Part shown: positions 27,808 through 35,023 of the stretch, in pieces | Numbering within the stretch: position 1 is the stretch's first letter | How the letters are laid out: each line of letters opens with the position of its first letter | Assembly: GCF_026410505.1 (NCBI RefSeq) | Contig: NZ_JAPMIU010000007.1 | Coordinates: 1 to 64,000, forward strand | Source of the DNA: Frateuria hangzhouensis | GTDB lineage: Bacteria > Pseudomonadota > Gammaproteobacteria > Xanthomonadales > Rhodanobacteraceae | DNA length: 64,000 bases | Direction: 5' to 3' | Notes under the pieces: generated by a model | Told to the model about the DNA's origin: nothing | The model's database searches: none | The model's input: the letters and a program-made list of their open reading frames with translations, nothing else | Translations under genes and position numbers: made by a program

Positions 27808-28194
27808 TCGGGCGTCGGCCCCTTCCCGCGGGAAGGGGCCAGCGGCAGGCGCGCGCGCCGGTGCTGCGGCCGCGCCAGAGAGCAATTCCTCCCGTCGCGC
27901 CATCGTCGCCCGCTGAACCGCGGCGTCAGTGCGCGATCGGCTGTATGGCCGTATGGAAGGCCATCTGAAAAGGCCGTCTCGAGCCTTCATTGCCACGTTG
28001 CTTGCGGTTGCCCTTCTTCGGCGACCAGAGCCCGCTTTGGGCGTTCGCCTTGCACACATCGTGCCTACCGACACAGTCCGGCTGAACGCCACGTTGACAG
28101 CAAGTGTGTTTCAAGTGTTAAGGCGATGTGTCACGAGTGCGCCTCTGAAGCATCGCAGGTTCCCGCTTTTTTTTGACTTTGTGAGGGATACGCC
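27808..28194. other. Gene-free region between cysNC and tyrosinase
   Basis: 387 bases. It begins with the perfect palindrome GGCCCCTTCCCGCGGGAAGG (continuing to 27840), which may end the sulfation transcript though no T run follows. Near the tyrosinase gene, TTGACA at 28094 and TGTTAA at 28116 (16-base spacing) make a plausible promoter. A short open frame at 27929-28198 has no supporting signal. Confidence 0.6.
28094..28121 (+). promoter_or_regulatory. Probable promoter of the tyrosinase gene
   Basis: A perfect -35 TTGACA and a -10-like TGTTAA are separated by 16 bases, about 75 bases before the ATG. This gives the tyrosinase its own transcript apart from the sulfation genes. Confidence 0.5.
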
Positions 28195-29634
28195 ATGATT
28201 TCCCGCCGACGCTTCGTGCAGTCGTCCATGACGGCAGCACTGATTCCCCTGCTACCCAAGGCCGTGCTCACCGCCAGCGCCGCCGGCAGCGGGGACACCC
28301 CGGCGATCCGGCAGAGCTGGGAAGAGTTCGCCCAGGGCCCGCACCTGCAGCCGTTCATCGACGCGATCGGTTCGATGCGTGACAACAAGGACGAGACCGA
28401 TCCCAACAGCTGGTACTACTGGATCAAGACCCACCAGGACCACTGCCCCCACCGCAAGCCCTATTTCCTGGCCTGGCACCGCGGCCTGCTCAAGCGCTTC
28501 GAGGGCCGGCTGCGCCGCGTCTCCGGCATTGCCGACTTCCAGCTGCCGTACTGGAACTACTACGCCAATCCACAGGTGCCTGCAGCCTTCCTGGTCGATC
28601 ACTCGCCGTTGTGGCGCAACAAGCGCACGTCGTCGGACGTCACCGACGCGCTCAGCCTGGCGCCATTCGCCGACGACGTGACCAACTTCGAGCGAGGGCT
28701 GGAGGACGCCTTCGAACCGACCCTCGAGACCGCTCCGCACAACCCGGTCCACAATCTCATCGGCGGGGCGATGTCCAACATCACGTTCTCGCCGGCCGAT
28801 CCGCTCTTCTACGTGCACCACGCCAATATCGACCGGCTCTGGGCCGCCTGGAGCGCGGCCGGCAACGGCCGCGAGATGCCGCCGGAAAACGATCCCTATT
28901 GGCAGGGCGACAATCTCGATTACGGCCCGGCGATCCGCTCGATGCCGAAGGTGTGGACCTACTCGACCACCAGCACCTTCCTGGGCTACGCCTACGACGA
29001 CGAGACCATGCCGGCGAGCCTGCCGAGCTATCCGGCCTCGATGGCGCGTCCGGCCAGCCAGCCGGTGCAGCTGCTTTCGCCGGCGCATCTGGACGCCACG
29101 ACGAAGCAGCTCGGCGGCACCGGGCAGTTCGCGCTCGACGAGCAATCCACCACCTTCGACATTCCGATGCCGGCCTCCAGCGCCAACCACATCCGCAGCC
29201 TGATGATCGGCAAGTCGTCGGCGACCCGTAACGGCGGTCCGCTCGAGCTGGTGCTGGAGAACGTGCGGCTGACTGGCCTCGGCGAGGAGGGCGGCTTCTT
29301 CTACAAGGTATTCCTGAACCTGCCCGCATCCGGCTCCGCCATCCGGCGCGAACGCGACTACCTGTTGGGCATGATCGGTCCCTTCGAGATCAGCGTCGCC
29401 CAGATGAGCGCACGCATGGCCGCGGGCAAGCCGATGCACGGCTCCATGGATGCCCACGCCAAGGGCCCGGTGCAGGCCACCATGCGCTTTCCCGTCATGG
29501 AGTCCCTGCGCCGGATCTGGCCGGCCAACCTGGACAAGCTGAGCGTGTCGCTCGTGCGCGTGGGGCGCCAGGGCCGTGCCGGGCGCGTGATCGTGGTCGA
29601 CCGGATGCGACTGGAGGCGAGCGAGCCCAGGTAA
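28195..29634 (+). CDS. Exported tyrosinase family copper oxidase
   Basis: 479 residues from ATG 28195 with GAGGGA upstream. A twin-arginine signal (ISRRRFVQSS) at the N-terminus suggests export in folded, copper-loaded form. Copper site A lies in KTHQDHCPHRKPYFLAWHR (residues about 80-100); Cys-Pro-His there could form the Cys-His thioether seen in some tyrosinases. Copper site B is HNPVHNLIGG with FYVHHANIDRLWAAW (near residues 182-222). The second half is the C-terminal domain. The enzyme would oxidise phenols to quinones. Nothing in the neighbours shows its substrate; melanin-like pigment or cross-linking are possibilities. No caddie protein is seen. Confidence 0.88.
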   Translation: MISRRRFVQSSMTAALIPLLPKAVLTASAAGSGDTPAIRQSWEEFAQGPHLQPFIDAIGSMRDNKDETDPNSWYYWIKTHQDHCPHRKPYFLAWHRGLLKRFEGRLRRVSGIADFQLPYWNYYANPQVPAAFLVDHSPLWRNKRTSSDVTDALSLAPFADDVTNFERGLEDAFEPTLETAPHNPVHNLIGGAMSNITFSPADPLFYVHHANIDRLWAAWSAAGNGREMPPENDPYWQGDNLDYGPAIRSMPKVWTYSTTSTFLGYAYDDETMPASLPSYPASMARPASQPVQLLSPAHLDATTKQLGGTGQFALDEQSTTFDIPMPASSANHIRSLMIGKSSATRNGGPLELVLENVRLTGLGEEGGFFYKVFLNLPASGSAIRRERDYLLGMIGPFEISVAQMSARMAAGKPMHGSMDAHAKGPVQATMRFPVMESLRRIWPANLDKLSVSLVRVGRQGRAGRVIVVDRMRLEASEPR

Positions 29635-29677
29635 CCCACGTTCGGAGCGGACATGGGACTCTGCGCGAGCATGCTGA

Positions 29678-29702
29678 CCCTCTCCCTGCGGGGAGAGGGA
29701 AG
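29678..29702. repeat. Extragenic CCCTCTCCC palindrome
   Basis: CCCTCTCCCTGCGGGGAGAG is an inverted repeat of the family also found around 46893-47010 and 61283-61437. It lies between two convergent genes and may act as a bidirectional transcription end. Confidence 0.55.
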
Positions 29703-29721
29703 GGCCTGCCCTTATCGTCCG

Positions 29722-31053
29722 CTAGCGTCCTTCGCGCGCCGAACGCAGTGCCTGCGCGGCCATGGACGGATGGCTGAAGGCGTGCTGGTCGTAGAACGCT
29801 TCCAGCCGCGCCGTGCAGCCGCGGATATCCATGTTCTCGACCATGTGGCGCCGGCCGTTGGCGCCGAAGCTGCTCGCCAGCTCGTCGCTTTGCAGCAGCG
29901 CCCGCAACCCCTCGCGCAGCGCGGCCACGTCCTTCTCGGCGTGGGCGAAACCAGTGCTGCCGTGGACGATGCCTTCGGTGGCCCCGCCGCGCGCGGAGGT
30001 GATCACCGGCACGCCGGCGGCCTGTGCTTCCAGCAGCACGATGCCCATGCCTTCGGCGTCGCCGTTGTCGGCGGTGATGCTGGGCAGGCAGAACACGCGC
30101 GTCTGGTCCAGGCACTCGCGAACCTGCTCGGCCGGCAGCGCGCCGCGGAAGGTGGCACGCACGCCGCGCTCCCGCGCATAGGCTTCCAGCTCCGGTGCCA
30201 GCGGGCCGTCGCCGACGATCATCAGCCGCGATTGGGGGAACTCGTGCTGGATCTGCTCGAAGGCCTGCAGCAGGTAGCGGCAGCCCTTCTTTTCCACCAG
30301 GCGGCCCACGTAGAGGATGTCGCGGCGTGCTGCGATCGGGATGGGGCCGGGGGTGAAGCGTGCCGTGTCCACGCCGATCGGACGCACGGTGATCTTGTTC
30401 TCCGGAAGGCCGAACTCGATCGCCGATTCGCGGATCGCCTTGGAGACCGCGACGAAATGCACGCGGTGATCCTGCGCCAGCTTCAGCAGCCCGGCGGGGA
30501 ACTTGCGCATGTGCCGCCCGCCGTTGCCCGCTTCCCACCAGCCGCGGTAGGTGGTGATGTCATAGCCGTGCAGGGTGACCAGCGTGGGCAGGTCGAGCTG
30601 GCGCGCGACCGGCCAGATCCGGTAGGCATCGGTGGCAAAATGGATGTGCAGCAGGTCCGCGCGTTCGGCCTTCAGCGCCTTCAGCCGGGCCCACGACCAG
30701 ATCAGGTAGGGCGATCCCAGGTTGGCCATGCGCCGCGCGAAGCGGTGCCGGTAGCCCAGCACGCGCACGTCCAGGCCATCCAGCGCCAGCCCCTGCTTGA
30801 CCATGCCGTCGCCCGCCAGGATCCCGCGCCAACCCGAGAGCATGCGCACCTGCTCGCGGATGAAGGTTTCGGAATAGGGCAGCAGGCGTGACTTGTAGAC
30901 GATCACGGTCGGCCGGTGGCGCGGGTCTTTCGGGGCTTCGTTCATGGACGCGTGTTCGCTCCGGCTGACGGCAGGCTCGCGGGCGCATTCGGGAAACCCG
31001 CCGTCCACAGCGGGCGCCACGGCGGTCGCCGGGCGATGGTTCTGCACGATCAT
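29722..31053 (-). CDS. Family 4 glycosyltransferase
   Basis: 443 residues from ATG 31053, which has AGGAAGG upstream; an internal ATG at 30945 gives 407 residues and begins close to the conserved part (TVIVYKSRLLPYSETFIREQ), so it is a real alternative. GT-B features are HLHFATD-like HIHFATDAYR and HGYDITTYRG in the first half, then RLVEKKGCRYLLQAFEQI and the donor site AEGMGIVLLEAQAAGVPV. It resembles colanic-acid-type transferases (WcaL/AmsK). It lies 47 bases after the ATP-grasp gene in the same direction as the second flippase and WecA-like gene. Confidence 0.88.
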   Translation of the reverse strand: MIVQNHRPATAVAPAVDGGFPECAREPAVSRSEHASMNEAPKDPRHRPTVIVYKSRLLPYSETFIREQVRMLSGWRGILAGDGMVKQGLALDGLDVRVLGYRHRFARRMANLGSPYLIWSWARLKALKAERADLLHIHFATDAYRIWPVARQLDLPTLVTLHGYDITTYRGWWEAGNGGRHMRKFPAGLLKLAQDHRVHFVAVSKAIRESAIEFGLPENKITVRPIGVDTARFTPGPIPIAARRDILYVGRLVEKKGCRYLLQAFEQIQHEFPQSRLMIVGDGPLAPELEAYARERGVRATFRGALPAEQVRECLDQTRVFCLPSITADNGDAEGMGIVLLEAQAAGVPVITSARGGATEGIVHGSTGFAHAEKDVAALREGLRALLQSDELASSFGANGRRHMVENMDIRGCTARLEAFYDQHAFSHPSMAAQALRSAREGR

Positions 31054-31100
31054 CTGACCTTCCTGTGTCATGGTTTGTGCGCTGTTCCAGTCATTTCGGT

Positions 31101-32054
31101 TCATGGAGCCGCGACGCGGGGCGCCGCCTCCGTCGTCGAGCCGTTGCCCGATGGCAGGCCGCGGGAAGCCAGCGGCTCGGGCCATCCGAACTTCGCGCCG
31201 AGGATCTCGTCCCAGCCCTTGGGGTCGAATATGTATCGCCCCGCGCCCGGGGTGAGCGTGAGTTCGCCCACGTAGATGCGTCCCTGGTGCAGGTACAGGT
31301 CCACCCGCATGTAGCCGAGCGGTTCGGCCAGCTTGCGCGCGATCTGCAGCATCTCGTCCAGTTGGACGGGCCGCGGCGCCGGCCGGCCGCTGGTCTTCTG
31401 GTTGAGCAGGCGGAACGGCGCCGGGCGCCAGTCTTCCTCGTAGAGATCCTGGGTCAGGTATTCGAAGCGTCCCTGCATGTGCTGGATGAAGATGTACGGC
31501 TTCTGGCCCGCGCCGGGATTGAACACGTTGAACTTGAAATCGGCCGGCGGGCGGCCGTTGGTCAACAGCGCCTGCTCGAAGATCACGCGGGGGCGGATGA
31601 AGCCGTAATGCTTTTCGCGCATCCGTGCCGAGAACTGGGAAGTCATCCAGCCGTTGGCCAGGCGCGCCAGTTCGACCGGGTCTTCGTCGCGCTTGTCCTG
31701 GACGATGCGCAGCTGGCTGAAGCTGTGGTTGGCCTTCATCACGAAACTCTCGGGCAGCGCGTCGAAGGTTTCCGGCGTGACATGTTCGGCGACCAGGTGG
31801 GCCGGCACGAGAAACTGGGTACCGACGGTGCCGGCGATGTAGCGGCGCACCTCGACCTTGTCCGCCAGCTGCGAAAACAGCGGCGACGGGTAACGCATGC
31901 GATGGAAGATCTTTTCCGAGAACCGCCGGGGGCGTTCGAAACGGCACAGCTGTCCGTGGATCCGCAGGTATTTGTAGTGATAGTAGGCGGCGTCGGGCAG
32001 TGCCATGACCAACGGCGAATCCACTTCCCTTGGAATTTTGGGTTTGTGCGTCAT
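31101..32054 (-). CDS. TupA-like ATP-grasp amide ligase
   Basis: 317 residues. The sequence shows the TupA-like ATP-grasp pattern: YYHYKYLRIHGQ and RRFSEKIFHRM near residue 45, a FVMKANHSFSQ nucleotide-binding strand near residue 105, FNPGAGQKPYIFIQH in the centre and MRVDLYLHQGRIYVGELTLTPGAG-type metal ligands near residue 265. The family is known from teichuronopeptide synthesis, where it joins an amino acid to a uronic acid, and is common in EPS loci. It overlaps the flippase gene by four bases (ATGA). Amide decoration of the polysaccharide is the inferred role. Confidence 0.78.
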   Translation of the reverse strand: MTHKPKIPREVDSPLVMALPDAAYYHYKYLRIHGQLCRFERPRRFSEKIFHRMRYPSPLFSQLADKVEVRRYIAGTVGTQFLVPAHLVAEHVTPETFDALPESFVMKANHSFSQLRIVQDKRDEDPVELARLANGWMTSQFSARMREKHYGFIRPRVIFEQALLTNGRPPADFKFNVFNPGAGQKPYIFIQHMQGRFEYLTQDLYEEDWRPAPFRLLNQKTSGRPAPRPVQLDEMLQIARKLAEPLGYMRVDLYLHQGRIYVGELTLTPGAGRYIFDPKGWDEILGAKFGWPEPLASRGLPSGNGSTTEAAPRVAAP

Positions 32055-33394
32055 CTTGCTGCCTGTTGCGTAACTGCGCCTGCTGCCGTGCTTGCGTTGC
32101 GGCAGGCGACGATGGTGGCGGCCACGAGGAAAGCGTTCAGCAAGGCTCCGACGATGCAGAATGCGGCTACCGCAAGCATGTCGCTATGGAACCAGTGGAA
32201 AGCGCCCCAGATCACCGCGGCGCGCAACGCCACGCTGACCACCTCGAAGCCAAGGAAGAACCGCTGCATGCCCAGGGTCGCGATCGCCGCCACGCTGGGC
32301 CGGTTGAGGAAGCCGAAGTAGAGCCAGATCGCCAGCCAGCGTGCGTACTCGCCGGCGACCCGCCAGTCCTGGCCGAACACGAGCGCGAACAGCCAGGGAC
32401 CAAGCGCGACCACGGCGGCGAACGGAACCAGCCCGGCCGCGGCGAGAAAGCCGGTGGCCTTGAGAATGAGCGAATCCAGCGGTTGTCCCTGGTGGGCCGC
32501 CTCGGTGAAACGCGGGTAGAACACGTCGCCCACCGACTTGCCGATCAACCGTATCGGGACCGACATCACCGTGCGGCCCAATGCATAGAAGCCCGCCGCC
32601 GCCGGTCCGAAGAAGCTGGCCAGCATCAGCACCGGCAGGCTCTGTGAGGCGGCGTTGAGGCACACCTGTGGCGCGCGGTAGAGCGGAAAGTCGTAATGGG
32701 CGCGCGCCAGCTGCGCCAGGCTGCGGCGAGGGGCTTCGTCGGCGTCCGCGGCCAGGGTGGCGCGCATGCCGACGCCGAGCATCAGCGCATACAGGCCGTT
32801 GGCCAGGGTGGCCAGCACGACCAGCACTGACGCGAACGGATGAAAGCTGCCGATGCCCACCTTGCCGGTATTGATGAGCACCGATTGCAGCACCGCCACG
32901 CGCGCGGTGGTCTTGAATTGCTTCTTGCGGATGCGCCACTGCTCGGCCACCTGCATCCAGGCGGACAGGAACACCGCCAGCGGCAGCAGCATCAGGTAGC
33001 CGCGGATGGTGCCCAGCCCGAGCAGGTTCGCAAGCGCATCGCCTGCCAAGCCGAAAGCCAGCATCAGCACGCCCGCGACCACCAGCGCGATCAGCAGCGA
33101 CAGCTTGGCGATGCCTTTGGCGTCCGCGTCCGATCTGGGCAGCACCATCGCGATCGGATACGTCAGCGAGGCCACCGGCGCGAGCACGCCGAGCGCGGCC
33201 ATGAACACGCCCAGGACGCCGAAGGCCGCCGGCCCGTACTGGCGCGCCACCACCGGCGCGAACACCATCGTCACCACCTGCGCCGCGGCGGTGCCGCTGG
33301 TCACCGCCAGCACGTTGCGCGAGAACGGCCGCCGCGTCAGCTGTGCCAGACGCGAGAACAGGCCGTCCTGCTTCGGGTAGGCGATCGAATTCAC
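32051..33394 (-). CDS. Wzx-like polysaccharide flippase, copy 2
   Basis: 447 residues from GTG 33394 (GGAG upstream); an ATG 17 codons further out is possible. Twelve or so membrane segments begin at residue 27 (NVLAVTSGTAAAQVVTMVFAPV). VARQYGPAAFGVLGVF and FYALGRTVMSVPIRLIGKSV are typical of the polysaccharide biosynthesis flippase family. It is not close to copy 1 at 20169. Two flippases imply two lipid-linked intermediates or an exchanged module. The four-base overlap couples it to the ATP-grasp gene. Confidence 0.85.
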   Translation of the reverse strand: MNSIAYPKQDGLFSRLAQLTRRPFSRNVLAVTSGTAAAQVVTMVFAPVVARQYGPAAFGVLGVFMAALGVLAPVASLTYPIAMVLPRSDADAKGIAKLSLLIALVVAGVLMLAFGLAGDALANLLGLGTIRGYLMLLPLAVFLSAWMQVAEQWRIRKKQFKTTARVAVLQSVLINTGKVGIGSFHPFASVLVVLATLANGLYALMLGVGMRATLAADADEAPRRSLAQLARAHYDFPLYRAPQVCLNAASQSLPVLMLASFFGPAAAGFYALGRTVMSVPIRLIGKSVGDVFYPRFTEAAHQGQPLDSLILKATGFLAAAGLVPFAAVVALGPWLFALVFGQDWRVAGEYARWLAIWLYFGFLNRPSVAAIATLGMQRFFLGFEVVSVALRAAVIWGAFHWFHSDMLAVAAFCIVGALLNAFLVAATIVACRNASTAAGAVTQQAAR

Positions 33395-33608
33395 GCTTTG
33401 GCGGTCTCCACGGACGCGGGCGAAAGGGCATTGTTGGCCGTGCACGGTGGATGGTTCGTGCAGCAGCGCGCTTGCGCTTGGCTGTCCGGGCTAAACGCGT
33501 ACCAAACCGTCGCGGTGCATGGACAAGGGCGGGCAAGGCGCGCCGCCCGCATGAATGGCGCCGCGCCGGTGACCGGCGGGACGGCGCAATGCCGCCCCGA
33601 AGGCAGCG

Positions 33609-34790
33609 CTACTTGGACGCCGAATTGCGCTTGGGGCCTTCGGTACGCTTGCCGTAGGAAGACAGAAACGTGACCGAGGACTGCAACCGCACCACATTAC
33701 TGGGCAGTTCGGCCGCCTCCAGCGTGGGGCGTGGTTGCGGCAGCGAGGGTGCCGCCTGCTGCTTCTGCCAGATGCGCCCCATCGCCGTCACGTAGATCAC
33801 CGTGAGAGCGCCGAAGGCGAGCAGGTTGCTGCCGGGCGCCAGCGAGTGGGTGAGCATGCCGGTCAGCGCCAGCCCGATCGCCAGCATCACCAGCGCCACC
33901 AGCGTGGTGCGGGGACCCAGACCAGCACGCAGCATCATGTGGTGGATGTGGCCGCGATCCGGCTTGAACGGGCTCTTGCCCTCGCGGATGCGCCGTACCA
34001 TCACGGCAATCGTATCGAGCACCGGCAAGGCGACGCACCACAGCACGTCGATGGTCGACAGTTCATGTGTGTAGCGGTCCTGGCTGAGGTGGATCAGCGT
34101 CCAGGCCAGGATGTAACCGACCACCATGCTACCCGCGTCGCCGAGGAAGATCTTGCGCCCGACCAGGCCCAGGTTCGCCGCCAGGTAGGGCACCAGGGCG
34201 CCGGCCAGCAGCACCAGCACGACCACGCCGGGCCACTGCGGCTGGCCCTGGTACATGATGATCGCGCCGATGCTCACCAGCGCCAGCGTGCCGGCCAGGC
34301 CGTCGATGCCGTCCATCATGTTGAACGCGTTGAGCAGCCCGATCACCGCCACGACGGTCAGCGGGATGCCGAACACGCCAAGTTCGAATTCCTTGCCGAA
34401 CAGGTGGCCCAGCGTATGGATCTGGACCCCGGTGATGGCGACCATGGCCAGTACCGCCGCGGTCTGCACCAGCAGCCGCGCGCGCACGCTAAGGTCGAAG
34501 CGGTCGTCCAGCGCACCCACCACCGCCAGCACCGCGGCGGTGGCCAGCAAAACGTTGGTGAACAGGTGCGCCTGCCCGTCGACTAGGGTGCCGGCGATCA
34601 CGCCGATGAACGCGGCCAGTCCGCCGATCAAGGGGATGTGGCCCACGTGATGCTTGCGTTCATCCGGACGGTCAACCAGACCCCAGGATTCGGCGAAGCG
34701 ATACAGAATGGCGATCGCCAGCGCCGAAACGCAGGCGGCCGTCAGACATGCAATGAGTATCCGGGAGTACTGCATATTGGCTAGTCCCAT
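33609..34790 (-). CDS. WecA/MraY-like undecaprenyl-phosphate sugar-1-phosphate transferase
   Basis: 393 residues from ATG 34790 (ATG 34775 is equally possible). About eleven membrane segments. Hallmarks of the polyprenyl-phosphate N-acetylhexosamine-1-phosphate transferase family are present: DDRFDLSVRARL near residue 105, NAFNMMDGIDGLAG near residue 155, FLGDAGSMVVGY near residue 215 and RGHIHHMMLRAGL near residue 280. It should start repeat-unit synthesis by loading a sugar phosphate on undecaprenyl phosphate at the inner membrane. The C-terminal 60 residues are cytoplasmic and variable. It is the only initiating transferase seen in the window. Confidence 0.88.
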   Translation of the reverse strand: MGLANMQYSRILIACLTAACVSALAIAILYRFAESWGLVDRPDERKHHVGHIPLIGGLAAFIGVIAGTLVDGQAHLFTNVLLATAAVLAVVGALDDRFDLSVRARLLVQTAAVLAMVAITGVQIHTLGHLFGKEFELGVFGIPLTVVAVIGLLNAFNMMDGIDGLAGTLALVSIGAIIMYQGQPQWPGVVVLVLLAGALVPYLAANLGLVGRKIFLGDAGSMVVGYILAWTLIHLSQDRYTHELSTIDVLWCVALPVLDTIAVMVRRIREGKSPFKPDRGHIHHMMLRAGLGPRTTLVALVMLAIGLALTGMLTHSLAPGSNLLAFGALTVIYVTAMGRIWQKQQAAPSLPQPRPTLEAAELPSNVVRLQSSVTFLSSYGKRTEGPKRNSASK

Positions 34791-34885
34791 CGTCCTGATC
34801 AGGCCATGCCGGCAGACGGAACATCCCCGCCGCACCGCACACGGCACCACCTGCACACGCAGGCAAAACCGAATATCCCCGTTCC

Positions 34886-34948
34886 TTAGGCCTTGGGTGA
34901 CAAGGCTTCGGCAGAGAGTAGGCAGCCACCAGTGCAATTGACGTCAAT
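34886..34948 (-). promoter_or_regulatory. Palindromes upstream of the WecA-like gene
   Basis: The perfect 12-base palindrome ATTGACGTCAAT (34937-34948) and the hairpin GCCTTG-GGTGA-CAAGGC (34890-34906) lie 100-160 bases upstream of the start. They are candidate operator or leader elements; no regulator is assignable. Confidence 0.35.
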
Positions 34949-35023
34949 GGGAGGCAGGCGCCGGATGCCTGCAAGAAAGGCGCCCGGGTGCCTGTCAGGC
35001 TGCGCTGCGGTTCAGGTGAAAAA

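Noticed and set aside
27929-28198. An 89-codon open frame between cysNC and tyrosinase
   Set aside because: No ribosome site, no recognisable domain, and it overlaps the probable tyrosinase promoter.
30946-31947. A far longer N-terminal extension of the GT4 gene into the ATP-grasp gene
   Set aside because: That stretch is antisense-frame coding of the ATP-grasp gene on the same strand; only the part after 31053 has a ribosome site and is free of overlap.
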